From Macrolepiota albuminosa (taxonomy: Eukaryota > Basidiomycota > Agaricomycetes > Agaricales > Agaricaceae), in assembly GCA_027475525.1 (NCBI GenBank), contig JAMWFC010000033.1:806001-870000 (forward strand): DNA of 64,000 nucleotides, written 5' to 3'. A model generated the notes under the pieces. It did not search any database, was not told where the DNA came from, and saw nothing but the letters and a program-made list of their open reading frames with translations. Below, in pieces: positions 29,925 through 38,829 of the stretch; within the stretch, counting starts at the first letter, position 1, and the number at the start of each line of letters is the position of its first letter. The position numbers and the translations under genes were made by a program.

Positions 29925-30297
29925 ACTAGCTGGCGTCGACGTCGTGGTGGGAATAGTAGTGTTAGTGGTAGTTTCGCTTGGCGGGGTTGTAGTCGGTACT
30001 GGCTCGGGTAATTCTGAGTCGCTAGGTTCTGGCGATAATGACCTAGACAGCTCTTCCAAAGGAGTAAGCGGTGTATGGTTTTCACCTGCTAAGTATTCGA
30101 ACGGTCGGGAAAATGGGAAGAAGCTTTCAGCCAAGCTATCTGGAGCGGCTTCAAGCTCCTGATCTAAAGTCTGCCTCGGTAGCGCGCCTGGTAAGTGTGG
30201 TGACTCAGTTAAGGTTTGCTCAAACGCGCTCTCCAATAGGAGGCGGCGCTGTCGCTGGGCTCGAGTTTCCGGCGGAATTCTGCCTCAATAGAACCCC

Positions 30298-30315
30298 TCG
30301 CGGTGGGCTCCAAAA
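30298..30315 (-). other. E2 primer-binding site
   Basis: Minus-strand TTTTGGAGCCCACCGC follows the E2 5' LTR end directly. Starting at TGG it can pair with the CCA end of a host tRNA; the tRNA identity cannot be given without the host tRNA set. Confidence 0.72.
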
Positions 30316-31300
30316 TGATGACGCCCAAATCGAGCTGAGCGCTGCGTGGACTATCACTAGTGCAGCTACTTAGCCAATATAGCTTTGGGCGTGCTAAGTG
30401 TGTGAGAGAGTCCCGGACAGGTCCCAGAGAACACACGGTAGGCAAGAGGTTGGTGGCAAGGAAAGTGGGTAATTGGAGGCACTTGTGTATGGCTCCTAAA
30501 CGTGGCTACAGGGCGCTAAAAGTCGCTAAGGGGGAGTGCTAAGAGCGTGGGAAAGTCGCTAAGAAAGGCGCTAAGAGGTGTGGGAAAGGGTCGCTAAGAG
30601 GCGCTAAGTGTTAGCACCTAGAACGTGATAATAAAAGAATGAGATTGCTTAGCGGATCTAAGCACGAAAGCCAAGCCGTAGTTGCAAGGCGCTAGAGAGA
30701 GAGATATATAGAAAACTAGAGCAGAGTCCCCTTGCTTGACACGGTCAACAAGAGGTAGTCTGTTGCGTATGGAGATCAAAATGTTGGGATACGATCCCTA
30801 CTGCCAAATTGATTCCTTCTACTACTAACAAAAAGTAGGTATTTATAGTAAAGAAAGTTAGCCGACGCTAAGAGGTTAAGCGCCGCTAGAGGGTGGTGAA
30901 CTGATAAAAATGTAAGTAAATGCGGTGAATTGAATTGTATAGTAAAAAGGTCCATAATGATGCTGTCACGGAAATACTTCATCATTTCCCTTTGTAAGCG
31001 CTGCCACTGGCTAAGAGCATTATGCTGGATTGACTGATGCCCAGTGTCTGTGTAAATGTATAGCCTTGGAGTGCAAGTGGCAAGGTGCGGCGAGGTGTCA
31101 ATAGTGGTGCGAAGGATAAGTGGTGCCATAAAAAGTGGTCTGAGAGTAATTGGAGTCTGTAGCTGCAAGTTATTAGTGTAAAAATATAAGGAAAATAGCG
31201 CTGGAAGCGCTAGAGCGTGGCGCTTCTGGTGGTACTAGTGGGCCAATGTGAGGTGCGGGTATTGGTGCTATCTGTAGCCAGCCACGATGCAGGCTCATCA
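30316..31300 (-). repeat. E2 5' LTR (subfamily LTR2)
   Basis: 985 bp, matching 13445-14429. The 77-bp duplication that follows re-copies its last part, so a second LTR end lies at 31377. Confidence 0.92.
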
Positions 31301-31380
31301 CCGTGGTGGTACTAGTGGGCCAATGTGAGGTGCGGGTATTGGTGCTATCTGTAGCCAGCCACGATGCAGGCTCATCACCG
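31227..31380. repeat. 77-bp perfect tandem duplication at the E2 LTR edge
   Basis: Copies at 31227-31303 and 31304-31380. The unit ends 3 bp outside the LTR, at the point where the repeat meets single-copy sequence, which is where a graph edge would end. Confidence 0.95.
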
Positions 31381-32366
31381 GCAGCGTTACGGGGAGGGGG
31401 GCCAGCATTGTAATAATAGTAGTAATGGTTACCCCCCCCTCCTTGAGGAGGAAAAGCACCAAGGGCGGGACCCCACCCGCCGGGAGGTCCTCCTCCGGGT
31501 GGCTCACCTGGGGGTCCATGCCCGGGAGGCCCGTTGTCCCAAGGGGGTTCGTTCCTGCCAGGAGGGGGCCCGGGTCTCCACGCAGGGAGTGGCGGGGGTG
31601 GAGGGCCTGGGGGTCGTCCTCGAGGTTCGGCTGGGGGTGGCGGAGGTGGTCGGGGAGGGTTCGGCGGTGTCGGGTCGGGCGGAGGGGGGTCGGGTGCTGG
31701 GTCGGGTACTGGGTTGCGCGGGGGACGTTCAACCCGGGAGGGTCGTGCTTGTATCGGGGGTCGCGGGGGGTTTCGTAGGTCGAAGTGGGGTGGCGGATCG
31801 CGGCGGAAGTTGCGTTCCGGAGGGACCGGGGCTGACATAGGGGGCGGTACCGGGACAGGCGCGGGCGCGGGACGTGGTTCGTTGTTGCCACGCATAAGCT
31901 CGTCGATGTAGCACAGCGTGTCGTCCGTGCTAGGGGTGTCCGCGCGGGGTCTGCCAGGGTTCGCCGGGGCCGGGGGTCAGGCGTTGTCTGTTCGCGGGAG
32001 GGGTTCCAGGGGTCTTTGGGGCTGTTCCCAGGTCTCGAAGGTACTAGGGACGGAGTTAGCCCTGCGGCGAGTTGACAAGCCTACCGTGCGGGCCGCGGGT
32101 TGATCGAAGAGGCCTCCAGCCGGGTTGAGGGACCGTAATATGGCTGAGGCGTTCTGCCGTTCTTCCCGTTGTCGTTGCTCTGGAGTGGGGACCGTGGGGG
32201 CTGCCGGGACTGCTGGGGCCGGTTCCGGGGGTTCCCGTCGAATGTGAATCGAGCGACCTGGGTCCGCGGGGTCGTTGAGGGGTCGAGGGGAGGGGGACGC
32301 GTGGACTTCGTCAAGCAGTTGCTGTAATTCTTCCCGGAGGATCGTGTTGCGCCTATACTTTACCAT
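31378..32366 (-). CDS. E1 gag, N-terminal proline-rich part
   Basis: Starts at ATG 32366 with a short helical segment (ILREELQQLLDEV), followed by a Pro/Arg-rich region with long PPP runs and a Gly/Tyr stretch. An in-frame TGA at 31977-31979 (context GCC TGA CCC) interrupts the frame. The segment meets the E2 insertion at the codons for NAAG and continues at 13444. The combination of a proline-rich N-terminal part, capsid domain and CCHC knuckle fits a Gypsy Gag. Confidence 0.75.
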
Positions 32367-32387
32367 GGTTTGCTCCGGGAGTTCTCC

Positions 32388-33186
32388 TCACGTGAGGCGA
32401 TCCCCGAATTCGACCAGGCAGTGAGCCCATTCCTCCGGAGTGCCTTCGAAGTTGTCGTGTCCGAATTCCACGAGCAGCGTCCTGGTCCGTTGCGCGAAGT
32501 CCTCTGGTGAGATCCTGAGGGAGCGGAGTACCTCGTCCCGTTGCCGTTCGTACTCCTCGAGGCGTCGTCGTCCCATTGGCGAGGGAGGGGTTCGAGCGGG
32601 TGGAGCGGCGGCCGGGTAATGACGGGGGGGATAGTCGGGGTAGGGGGGTCCTCGGGGTTCTCGGGGTTGGGGGACGGGGCGCTGATAACCGTAGTAGGGG
32701 GTGGGTGCGAAGGGGCCCTCGCTGGGGGGAATCGGGCGAGGGGTTGGGGGACGGGGCGCTGATAACCGTAGTAGGGGGTGGGTGCGAAGGGGCCCTCGCT
32801 GGGGGGAATCGGGCGAGGTCGGCTGGGTACAGGTGGGGTCTCCGGCAGGCCCCCGGGGATGCTCCGGTACGAGGGGACCTCCACGGGTCGTGCCATGGCT
32901 AAATTGGGCGGAGGGGCCCAGCTGGCTGAGGGCCCCAGGTCGTAGAGGGACGGGTCGGGGGCCCAGTGGCGGTGGAGATATGGAGGGGAGGGGCCCAGCT
33001 GGCTGAGGGCCCCAGGTCGTAGAGGGACGGGTCGGGGGCCCAGTGGCGGTGGAGATATGGAGGGTCGTACAGGAGAGGTAGATAGACGGGGCGGGGGGTC
33101 TGCGCGGAGTAGTGCTCAGGTATCGGGCGTCCGTAAGGGTCGGTCTGGTACCCGGTGGGGTAGTAAGTGTGAGTATACATAGCCAT
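32388..33186 (-). CDS. E1 leader ORF, Tyr/Pro-rich
   Basis: Starts at ATG 33186 with a Tyr/Pro/His-rich stretch and ends at 32388 with a helical segment (RRRLEEYERQRDEVLRSL then EEWAHCLVEFGDRLT). It sits before gag and ends 21 nt upstream of the gag ATG. Two 77-bp duplications (32663 and 32910) shift its frame; removing one copy of each yields a continuous ORF. It may be part of Gag or a separate small protein. No homologue is recognised. Confidence 0.5.
32663..32816. repeat. 77-bp perfect tandem duplication in E1 leader ORF
   Basis: Copies at 32663-32739 and 32740-32816. Confidence 0.93.
32910..33063. repeat. 77-bp perfect tandem duplication in E1 leader ORF
   Basis: Copies at 32910-32986 and 32987-33063. 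Confidence 0.93.
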
Positions 33187-33206
33187 CAAGAACGGTGTAA
33201 GGAGAG

Positions 33207-33218
33207 AGTCTTGATATT
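33207..33218 (-). other. E1 self-priming primer-binding site
   Basis: The minus-strand sequence AATATCAAGACT begins one base inside the 5' LTR edge and lacks the TGG expected for a tRNA CCA end. It is the exact complement of AGTCTTGATATT on the same minus-strand transcript within the LTR (33579-33568). Confidence 0.75.
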
Positions 33219-33219
33219 A

Positions 33220-34020
33220 TGTCAGGTTCCGCTGAGTCGGGGGCCTTCCGGGAAAGCAACGCCCTTACGATGCGGACTTGACCTACGAATACTCGGATGT
33301 CTGGAACTCCGGGACTAGGATTCCGGGGTTCAAGACGAGGACAGGAGTAATCCCGGGATAGGGGACTAGAGTCCGGGGGTTTTGGGTTAGAGGGGGTCGA
33401 GTCGTGAACCGGAGGTTCTAAGACGAGACCAAGTTAGTAACTTAAGAGTCGCGAAGTGCGTACCAAAGCTTAGAGCACGCGAATACTAAGGCGTGCCAGT
33501 CGAAGCGTACCAAACGAGGCGTACCAGTCAAACAGAGGGCACGCAATATCCAAAGTAACAGTTATGCAATATCAAGACTACCGAATACAACAGGGAGCTA
33601 CACTATAAGTACTACGGGGCCGGGTCTCAGGGTTCCGGGATGTCTGGGATGGGTTCCGGGGGTTATTGAGTAGCGGCAGGGGCTGTATACCGGGATCGCG
33701 CGTGTGGGGCGCGCGATCAATTGGCGCAGATGGAGCCGTGATGCGTGATGTGTGATGGCCGGCACGAGTCGCGTGATCTGATCGTTGATCGGGGCTGGTG
33801 ACGGCTGATGGCGGTCCTTGATGCGCGTGATGGCGGTGTCGGCGGTCGTGATGGCGGGGCGTGTCCTGTGGGGTCGGAGGGAGGGTCCCGGAGGGTGTTC
33901 CGGGGGTGTCCCGGGGTGGGCCCGGAGGGGAGGGGTCGTGACATCAGGGGTCGGAGGGAGGGTCCCGGAGGGTGTTCCGGGGGTGTCCCGGGGTGGGCCC
34001 GGAGGGGAGGGGTCGTGACA
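33220..34020 (-). repeat. E1 5' LTR
   Basis: It runs from TGTCAGG to GTGACA and holds a 77-bp duplication (33870-34023); without it the length is 724 bp. On the transcribed strand a TATA-like CTTATAG (about 33609-33603) lies roughly 30 nt before AGTCTTGATATT (33579-33568), so transcription probably starts near 33579. Confidence 0.92.
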
Positions 34021-34023
34021 TCA
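33870..34023. repeat. 77-bp perfect tandem duplication at the E1 LTR edge
   Basis: Copies at 33870-33946 and 33947-34023. The unit ends 3 bp beyond the LTR, where the LTR repeat meets flanking single-copy DNA. Confidence 0.95.
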
Positions 34024-34026
34024 CAT
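34021..34026. repeat. E1 target-site duplication, right
   Basis: TCACAT, matching 3926-3931. Confidence 0.85.
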
Positions 34027-34189
34027 GGTTTTCCTGTATACTTCTATGATGTAAATTAATATCAGTCTAATATTGTCAATTCAATACAGATCAACCAGTT
34101 GTGGTAAATTCTTTGATCTGTCTATATACAGGATATGACTTCAGCAGACCCCTTCCATCCTCTGTCAATTTACTACATGTAAAAAATGA

Positions 34190-34335
34190 TAACACTATCT
34201 ATTCAAAACTCCAGAGATTACTGGAGAAGTTTAAGATGAAAGAGCTTGCCACATGTGCTATACTAAACACAGGCAAAAGCCCTTCTATCCTAAACTTCTT
34301 GAATAATCTCTGAAGTTTTGAACAGATCAAATAAA
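34190..34335. mobile_element. inverted-repeat (MITE-like) element, copy 1
   Basis: The left arm TTCAAAACTCCAGAGATTAC is mirrored by a right arm containing AATCTCTGAAGTTTTGAA, with the similarity extending inward through AAGTTTA / TAAACTT. No coding capacity is seen. A larger relative with the same arms lies at 34653-34890. Confidence 0.6.
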
Positions 34336-34374
34336 TGATGCTAGCAGATGTCAGCGGCCTCCTGCTATCATGTG

Positions 34375-34455
34375 CACTAGGAGGAGTCAAACCTGCCTCT
34401 TATGCACGATATAAAATATCAATTTATCAATATTCTACTGAACCACAGAGGCTTA
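34375..34455 (-). repeat. tRNA-derived SINE head, copy 2
   Basis: Minus-strand TGGTTCAGTAG (34445-34435) matches an A box and GGTTTGACTCC (34393-34383) a B box; this is the best-preserved B box of the four copies. Confidence 0.65.
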
Positions 34456-34652
34456 CTACATGTCAGTACTGTTAGGTCTGTAAATTTATTTGATCTGTTC
34501 ATCTGCTTATGAACAGGACACAGGTCTACCGGACTTGTTCTCCCTTCTTTTAACCTAGTAGCCCTACTAAGATATTTGTCATTTTTACACAGAATCTAAC
34601 ATCCACTGCTGTTTACTAATATCTGCTAATATCTGCTAGCATTATTAATATG

Positions 34653-34890
34653 ATCTGTTCAAAACTCCAGAGATTACTGAAAAAGGATAGATGGAGGAAC
34701 TTGCACATGTGTTTATTGCAGTGCATGTGACAAGTGACAATATATCCCAGCTGGCTATCTTTATCACAAAGATCAGCACAAAGGTAGCCAGCCACAGTGT
34801 ATCATCAACTTATTACATATGCTAGAATAAACACATGTGCAAATTTGTCCATTCTATCTCTCTGCAGAAATCTCTTGAGTTTTGAATAGA
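34653..34890. mobile_element. inverted-repeat (MITE-like) element, copy 2
   Basis: Arms of about 70 bp face each other: GATCTGTTCAAAACTCCAGA on the left and TCTTGAGTTTTGAATAGATC on the right, also pairing through CACATGTGTTTATT / AATAAACACATGTG. The centre has a smaller inverted pair around GGCTATCTTT and AAGGTAGCC. No ORF is present, as in a non-autonomous DNA transposon. Confidence 0.65.
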
Positions 34891-34934
34891 TCAAATTAAT
34901 GATGCTAGCAGATGTCAGTAGCCTGCTGCTATAA

Positions 34935-35025
34935 TATGTACTAGGGCAAGTCAAAACCACCTCTTGTGCACAATATGAAATATCAATATATCAATATTCC
35001 ATTGTACTACAAGTGCTTACTACAA
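34935..35025 (-). repeat. tRNA-derived SINE head, copy 3
   Basis: Degenerate A box TAGTACAATGG (35009-34999) and B box GGTTTTGACTT (34958-34948). It follows the second MITE-like copy just as copy 2 follows the first, so a SINE plus MITE pair seems to have been duplicated together. Confidence 0.5.
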
Positions 35026-35084
35026 ATTAGTACAGTGTACATGTAGTGCAAAAATGCATCCATATAAAAAAACACCATTAAATG

Positions 35085-35175
35085 TCATTAAAGTAGAGTA
35101 GGGGAAGTTGAACTCACTGCTGTACACAATATGGAATATCAATTGACAAATATTTTACTGAACCACTGAAACTGA
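35085..35175 (-). repeat. tRNA-derived SINE head, copy 4
   Basis: A box TGGTTCAGTAA (35165-35155) and B box GAGTTCAACTTCC (35115-35103) on the minus strand. Confidence 0.55.
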
Positions 35176-35179
35176 TTGC

Positions 35180-36019
35180 AACCTTATGGTATACACATAG
35201 ATTGGTTAAAAGACACTATCTTGGTAAATTCATTTGATCTGTTCATCTGCTCATGGATGGGACATAGGTCCATCAGACTTGTTTTCCCTTTTTCAATCCA
35301 GCATTGTCTCTACTAAATTATTTATTATTTTTACACAGTAAGATTTCTTTAGATGTCAGCTACTGTCTGCTGGCATGCTAGTGGACAGCAGACACTTGTG
35401 CACCTCCCTTCCACTCTTCCCCCTCTTTCTTCCCAGTACCATCCTCTCCACTCCCCATACTATCTCACATGCCACCTGTCTGCCATATGCACCCCGCTTT
35501 TCTCCTCTCCTCTGACCTGACATCTGATGTCTTCTACATTTGCTGATGTGCTAGCAGACATCCACACTTCTCTTCTTCCCCCTCTTTCTCCCCACTCCTA
35601 TTCCTCTTCTGCTACCCTCCATGCTCTTCCAGATGCCACTCCATGTAGTGGACGTCCATGCACCCCCTTTCTTTCTCTCCTGCCCTGATGTCAGCAAATG
35701 CTAGGTAATGCTGGAAATTGCTGGAAGTTGCCAATAAATGCCAACAGATGCCAGCAAATAGCCAACAGATGCCAACAGATGTACAATGGATGCTGATGGA
35801 TGCCAGCAGGTCCTGATGGCTGCCAATGCCCCTTTCTATCACAACTAGCATCTCAGACTTGTCCTCAACCCAATAACAAGGCCTCAGATAACCAACACCC
35901 TCTCAGACTCACTCCCAATCCAACCCTGGGACCCCAAAGCACACTCCAGACCCCTGATTATTACTAGCATCTGATGCCCCACCCTATTGCTCAACCATCT
36001 GATCATTGCCAGCACCCAA
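35180..36019. other. intergenic, degenerate short repeats
   Basis: No gene is seen. Around 35690-35830 a degenerate minisatellite-like run repeats GATGCCAGCA / GATGCCAACA-type words. The rest is C/T-rich low-information sequence. Confidence 0.5.
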
Positions 36020-36510
36020 TTCCACCTCCAATCAGCCCAGAAGGCACCACACCTATACCTGGACTATATGCTGCACAAGACTCATACTCAAGCAATATAC
36101 TGCACAGGACTAGCCACATAGGATGCAGCCCCAGGCTTTACCTAGTTGATCCAGAGCTTACCCAACACAGGTATTCAACTTGTAGCCAGTAGCTTGTCAT
36201 GTCAGTCTTGATATTGCTATAACTTCTGCCTCTATACTTGTCTGTCTATCTTGTACTTCTTTCTCAATCTATTTTCTTCTTCTCACAAGTCTCCCAGTTC
36301 ACTAAGTCTCAATTTGATCTTCCCTTTCATTTTCCAGTCCCAGTCTCAGTCTCAATCTCCTGGTCTCAGTCTCTTCCCTGATTACTTCCTCCTTTGTCTC
36401 TCCACTTTACCCAGCTCTGTTCTCCCTTGCTGTGTCTCAGACTTAGCCCAGGATCCTGCTCCTTCACCCCTTCAAACTTTGACACTCTGCATACTCTCTA
36501 GAGCACCCTT
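36020..36510 (+). repeat. LTR-like dispersed repeat R1, copy B
   Basis: Diverged partner of 1306-1850, sharing the same ordered blocks (ACTATATGCTGCAC, TCTTGATATTGCTATAAC, TCTCACAAGTCTCCC). The two copies lie on either side of the E1 block. Confidence 0.55.
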
Positions 36511-36619
36511 GTGCCTCGTCCAAAAACTCTGGAGCTTGCCCACCATTGCCTGGAGATACTCTGTAGATCTTGAGTCTATCTAGTAAGGACCTGCTTGCCA
36601 TCAAAAGCCCCCATCATCA

Positions 36620-37329
36620 GCAGAACCTGACACTTTCAAGCCACAAAAACTCTTTTAGGAGATATGATGCCCCTCTTCTACCTCTAATTATCTATGCAGG
36701 AATGTAAGGGGGCCACTGTTCATTGTGTTATCTGACTTTTGATTCTATCTGTTAGTAACAAATCTGTGGTGTGCTGATGTCCACTGGTAGCTGCTGATGC
36801 ACGTTGATATCTGCTAGTGTCTGCTGGCATCTGCCAGACCTACATGCATATGTGTATGCCTGCTTTTTATCAATCCACTGGACCGTGTTATACAGCACAT
36901 TGTGAGATGTCTGCAGCTCTGTATTCTACAGCACTGTGAAGACTGCTCTGCTACAGTGTAGTGGACTTCACTGGACATGTATGGTATGGCACAAAATGAG
37001 CTTTCATACAATATATGGCATGTACTATTGTGATGCTCCACTCTGTATCCAAGGCTTCATTATTGTTTTACTATGGAGAAAGTAATTTGTCACTATGGTA
37101 TCTTTTGCTCTCGCAAATTCTTGCATCTCTAGGTCTTTTATTCTTTTATCAGATATTGCTGCCTCTTCTCTCTTTGAGTCTTCATCAATCATGGGGTTAT
37201 TCAGGGTTTCTTTTTAGTTTCTTCTTAAAGCATCAATTTTATGTAAAATCTTTAGTTTTATTTCTTTCAAGCATTTTTATATTGCATCTAGGCTTTGTGT
37301 AGTTGTTGTGAGTTATCACACTCTGTCCT
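36620..37329. other. AT-rich repeat-derived sequence without a gene
   Basis: No open frame with recognisable protein content on either strand; probably an extension of the decayed LINE on the minus strand, but no RT motif could be read. Confidence 0.4.
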
Positions 37330-38115
37330 ATTTTCAATGCATTTACTAAGCCTTTTTTAATGTTCCATCCTCATGACTTTGATTTTATCTATGAGTTCAC
37401 AGTCTTTGATGAGATGGATTGGCATGACATATCTTCCATTGCCAATGTAGGGTTGCCATGGGTTCATCAACACTATCAAAACTAGTGCATGGTCAGTATT
37501 TATGCCAGATTTTTTGATCTTCCAATCTCAGCTGAACTTCAGGAGACTCTTTTCAAGATAAATTCTGTCTATTTATAACTGTATAGATTTATTTACTATT
37601 TAGTATGAGAAGTCTACTGTTGTTGAGTGCTCTTGACACCATTCATCTGCTATGTCAAGGTGTGCTTTCAGAGCTACTAGGGCTCTCATTGCTTCTGTCA
37701 AGTCTATGTGAGCTAATAGTCTATCTATGGCCTCTTCTATGATGTTCATATCTTCTAGCATTATGTTAGGCTTCTGTATATATGGCCTTACTGATCAGAA
37801 TGATTTTAATCTTTTTCAAAAACTTTTGTTTTCTCCAAGACCATTGGATACATACACATTCATACAGCTCAACATCTATTCTTCAAACTAGGGCATCTCC
37901 AGTATTATTGTCCTACTCAGGATTAACTCTCAAGATTTGGCCTCTTGCCATCTAGTGGTGTGCTTGTCCAGAATGAAAGTGACTCCTATGGCATTTGAGT
38001 GGTCTGAGTCAGAACTAGCAAAAATCTTCATTTGCCTCTGGAAGAGTTCCTCAATCTCTTCCTTTCAACTATTACTTAAATGAGACTCTGAATGTTGCTT
38101 AGTGCTTTTGCCAAC
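37330..38115 (-). pseudogene. decayed LINE (L1/Tad-like) AP endonuclease
   Basis: Minus-strand reading gives an exonuclease-endonuclease-phosphatase fold typical of non-LTR retrotransposons: KIFASSDSDHSNAIGV, TRWQEAKS, a GDFN-position motif now read as LEDMN, a T-V-D-F-S-Y segment, IDRIYLEK, and the terminal INTDHALV, whose Asp-His is the conserved catalytic pair. Several positions that should code Gln, Arg or Trp read TAA, TAG or TGA, so it cannot be translated. Reverse transcriptase sequence is not seen beside it, so this is a truncated relic. Confidence 0.75.
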
Positions 38116-38829
38116 TTAGGTAGACAGCAAACTTGTAGACTTTTTAGTATAGAGATAGTTTATTTAATTCATAGTGTCTATTTACATTCTTTCTAGTTCA
38201 TCACTCTTTGATAATGCTTAGCTACTTAGTAATGGTAAACTTACTTTACCATAACTACTTACTATTTTATCAGTAGTAAAACAACTGAGTTTGATATCTC
38301 CAGTCTTTTTAGTTCATCTCACAGTTCAGATTTCTTTTAAACTGACTTGGTCAAAGTTGCCAATTGTCTGAAGAAACTTAGTCTGCTTATTACAATTCTC
38401 TTGCCAACTTCATATCTTGGCATCCTACATATATGAAACTATGTGTATTGCATCTATAACAGGCATTTTGCAGCTTATATTTGCTAAGCTTCTAGTTTTC
38501 TTGCCATTCTTCTTGCCATACTCACTCAAAATACCTATATTTTCTATTTTTCTTTCTTTAAGCACATCTTACTGTTAGTGCACTTCTTTTGTCAATTCAC
38601 ACTTTTCTTTACCACACAATTTATTTATTGGCATGTTCTTTGAGACCTGCTTGGGACTCCCTCATATACTTAGCATGCTCAACACATTATTTGAAGTTAG
38701 TAGCTATAAACTATGGTCTGCTACTGACCAACTTTCAGGTGTCATCACTAAAAAAACATTTAGAAGCTCTATAGCCTCTTCAATGCATAAATGTCTAACT
38801 AGGGTCCTCAACTCATTGCAGAGTTCATC
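38116..38829. other. AT-rich sequence without a recognisable gene
   Basis: Short plus-strand open frames at 38589-38857 may be the upstream part of the Gypsy integrase relic that follows, but no catalytic motif could be read here. Confidence 0.4.

Larger units (their letters stand above)
13445..31377 (-). mobile_element. E2: composite Ty3/Gypsy element nested in E1 gag
   Basis: Its outer LTRs (13445-14429 and 30316-31300) are both 985 bp with one visible difference, and CCGG flanks the insert at 13441-13444 and 31378-31381. Read right to left it comprises 5' LTR, tRNA-type primer site, gag, protease, RT, RNase H and integrase (to 23583), an opposite-strand gene block (18387-23435), a purine tract, a third LTR of another subfamily (17043-18239), a second primer site, a gag-only body (14825-16855), a purine tract and the 3' LTR. 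It therefore looks like an autonomous and a non-autonomous relative sharing a middle LTR. Recombination or a misassembly could produce this. Confidence 0.8.
3932..34020 (-). mobile_element. E1: chromodomain Ty3/Gypsy LTR retrotransposon
   Basis: The element is bounded by direct LTRs (3932-4671 and 33220-34020) with TGTCA..TGACA ends and a 6-bp TCACAT duplication. Transcription runs right to left: 5' LTR, primer site, proline-rich ORF, gag with a zinc knuckle, duplicated retropepsin, RT, RNase H, integrase, chromodomain, purine tract, 3' LTR. An opposite-strand gene lies between pol and the 3' LTR. The span is inflated by a solo LTR at 7313-8382, by composite element E2 at 13445-31377, and by 77-bp duplications. 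Counting by eye, the LTRs differ by about 8 substitutions and one 16-bp gap over about 724 bp, so the insertion is fairly recent. Two in-frame TGA codons in gag suggest this copy may be inactive. Confidence 0.93.

Noticed and set aside
23583..30236. Reading the split ORFs of E2 pol as several separate genes or as pseudogenised pieces
   Set aside because: Breaks coincide with 77-bp duplications, and the protein domains continue in correct order on both sides, so one polyprotein is the simpler reading.
3932..34020. A large biosynthetic or giant mobile element such as a Starship
   Set aside because: No DUF3435-type tyrosine recombinase or cargo set is seen; LTRs, gag and pol explain the block as nested retrotransposons.
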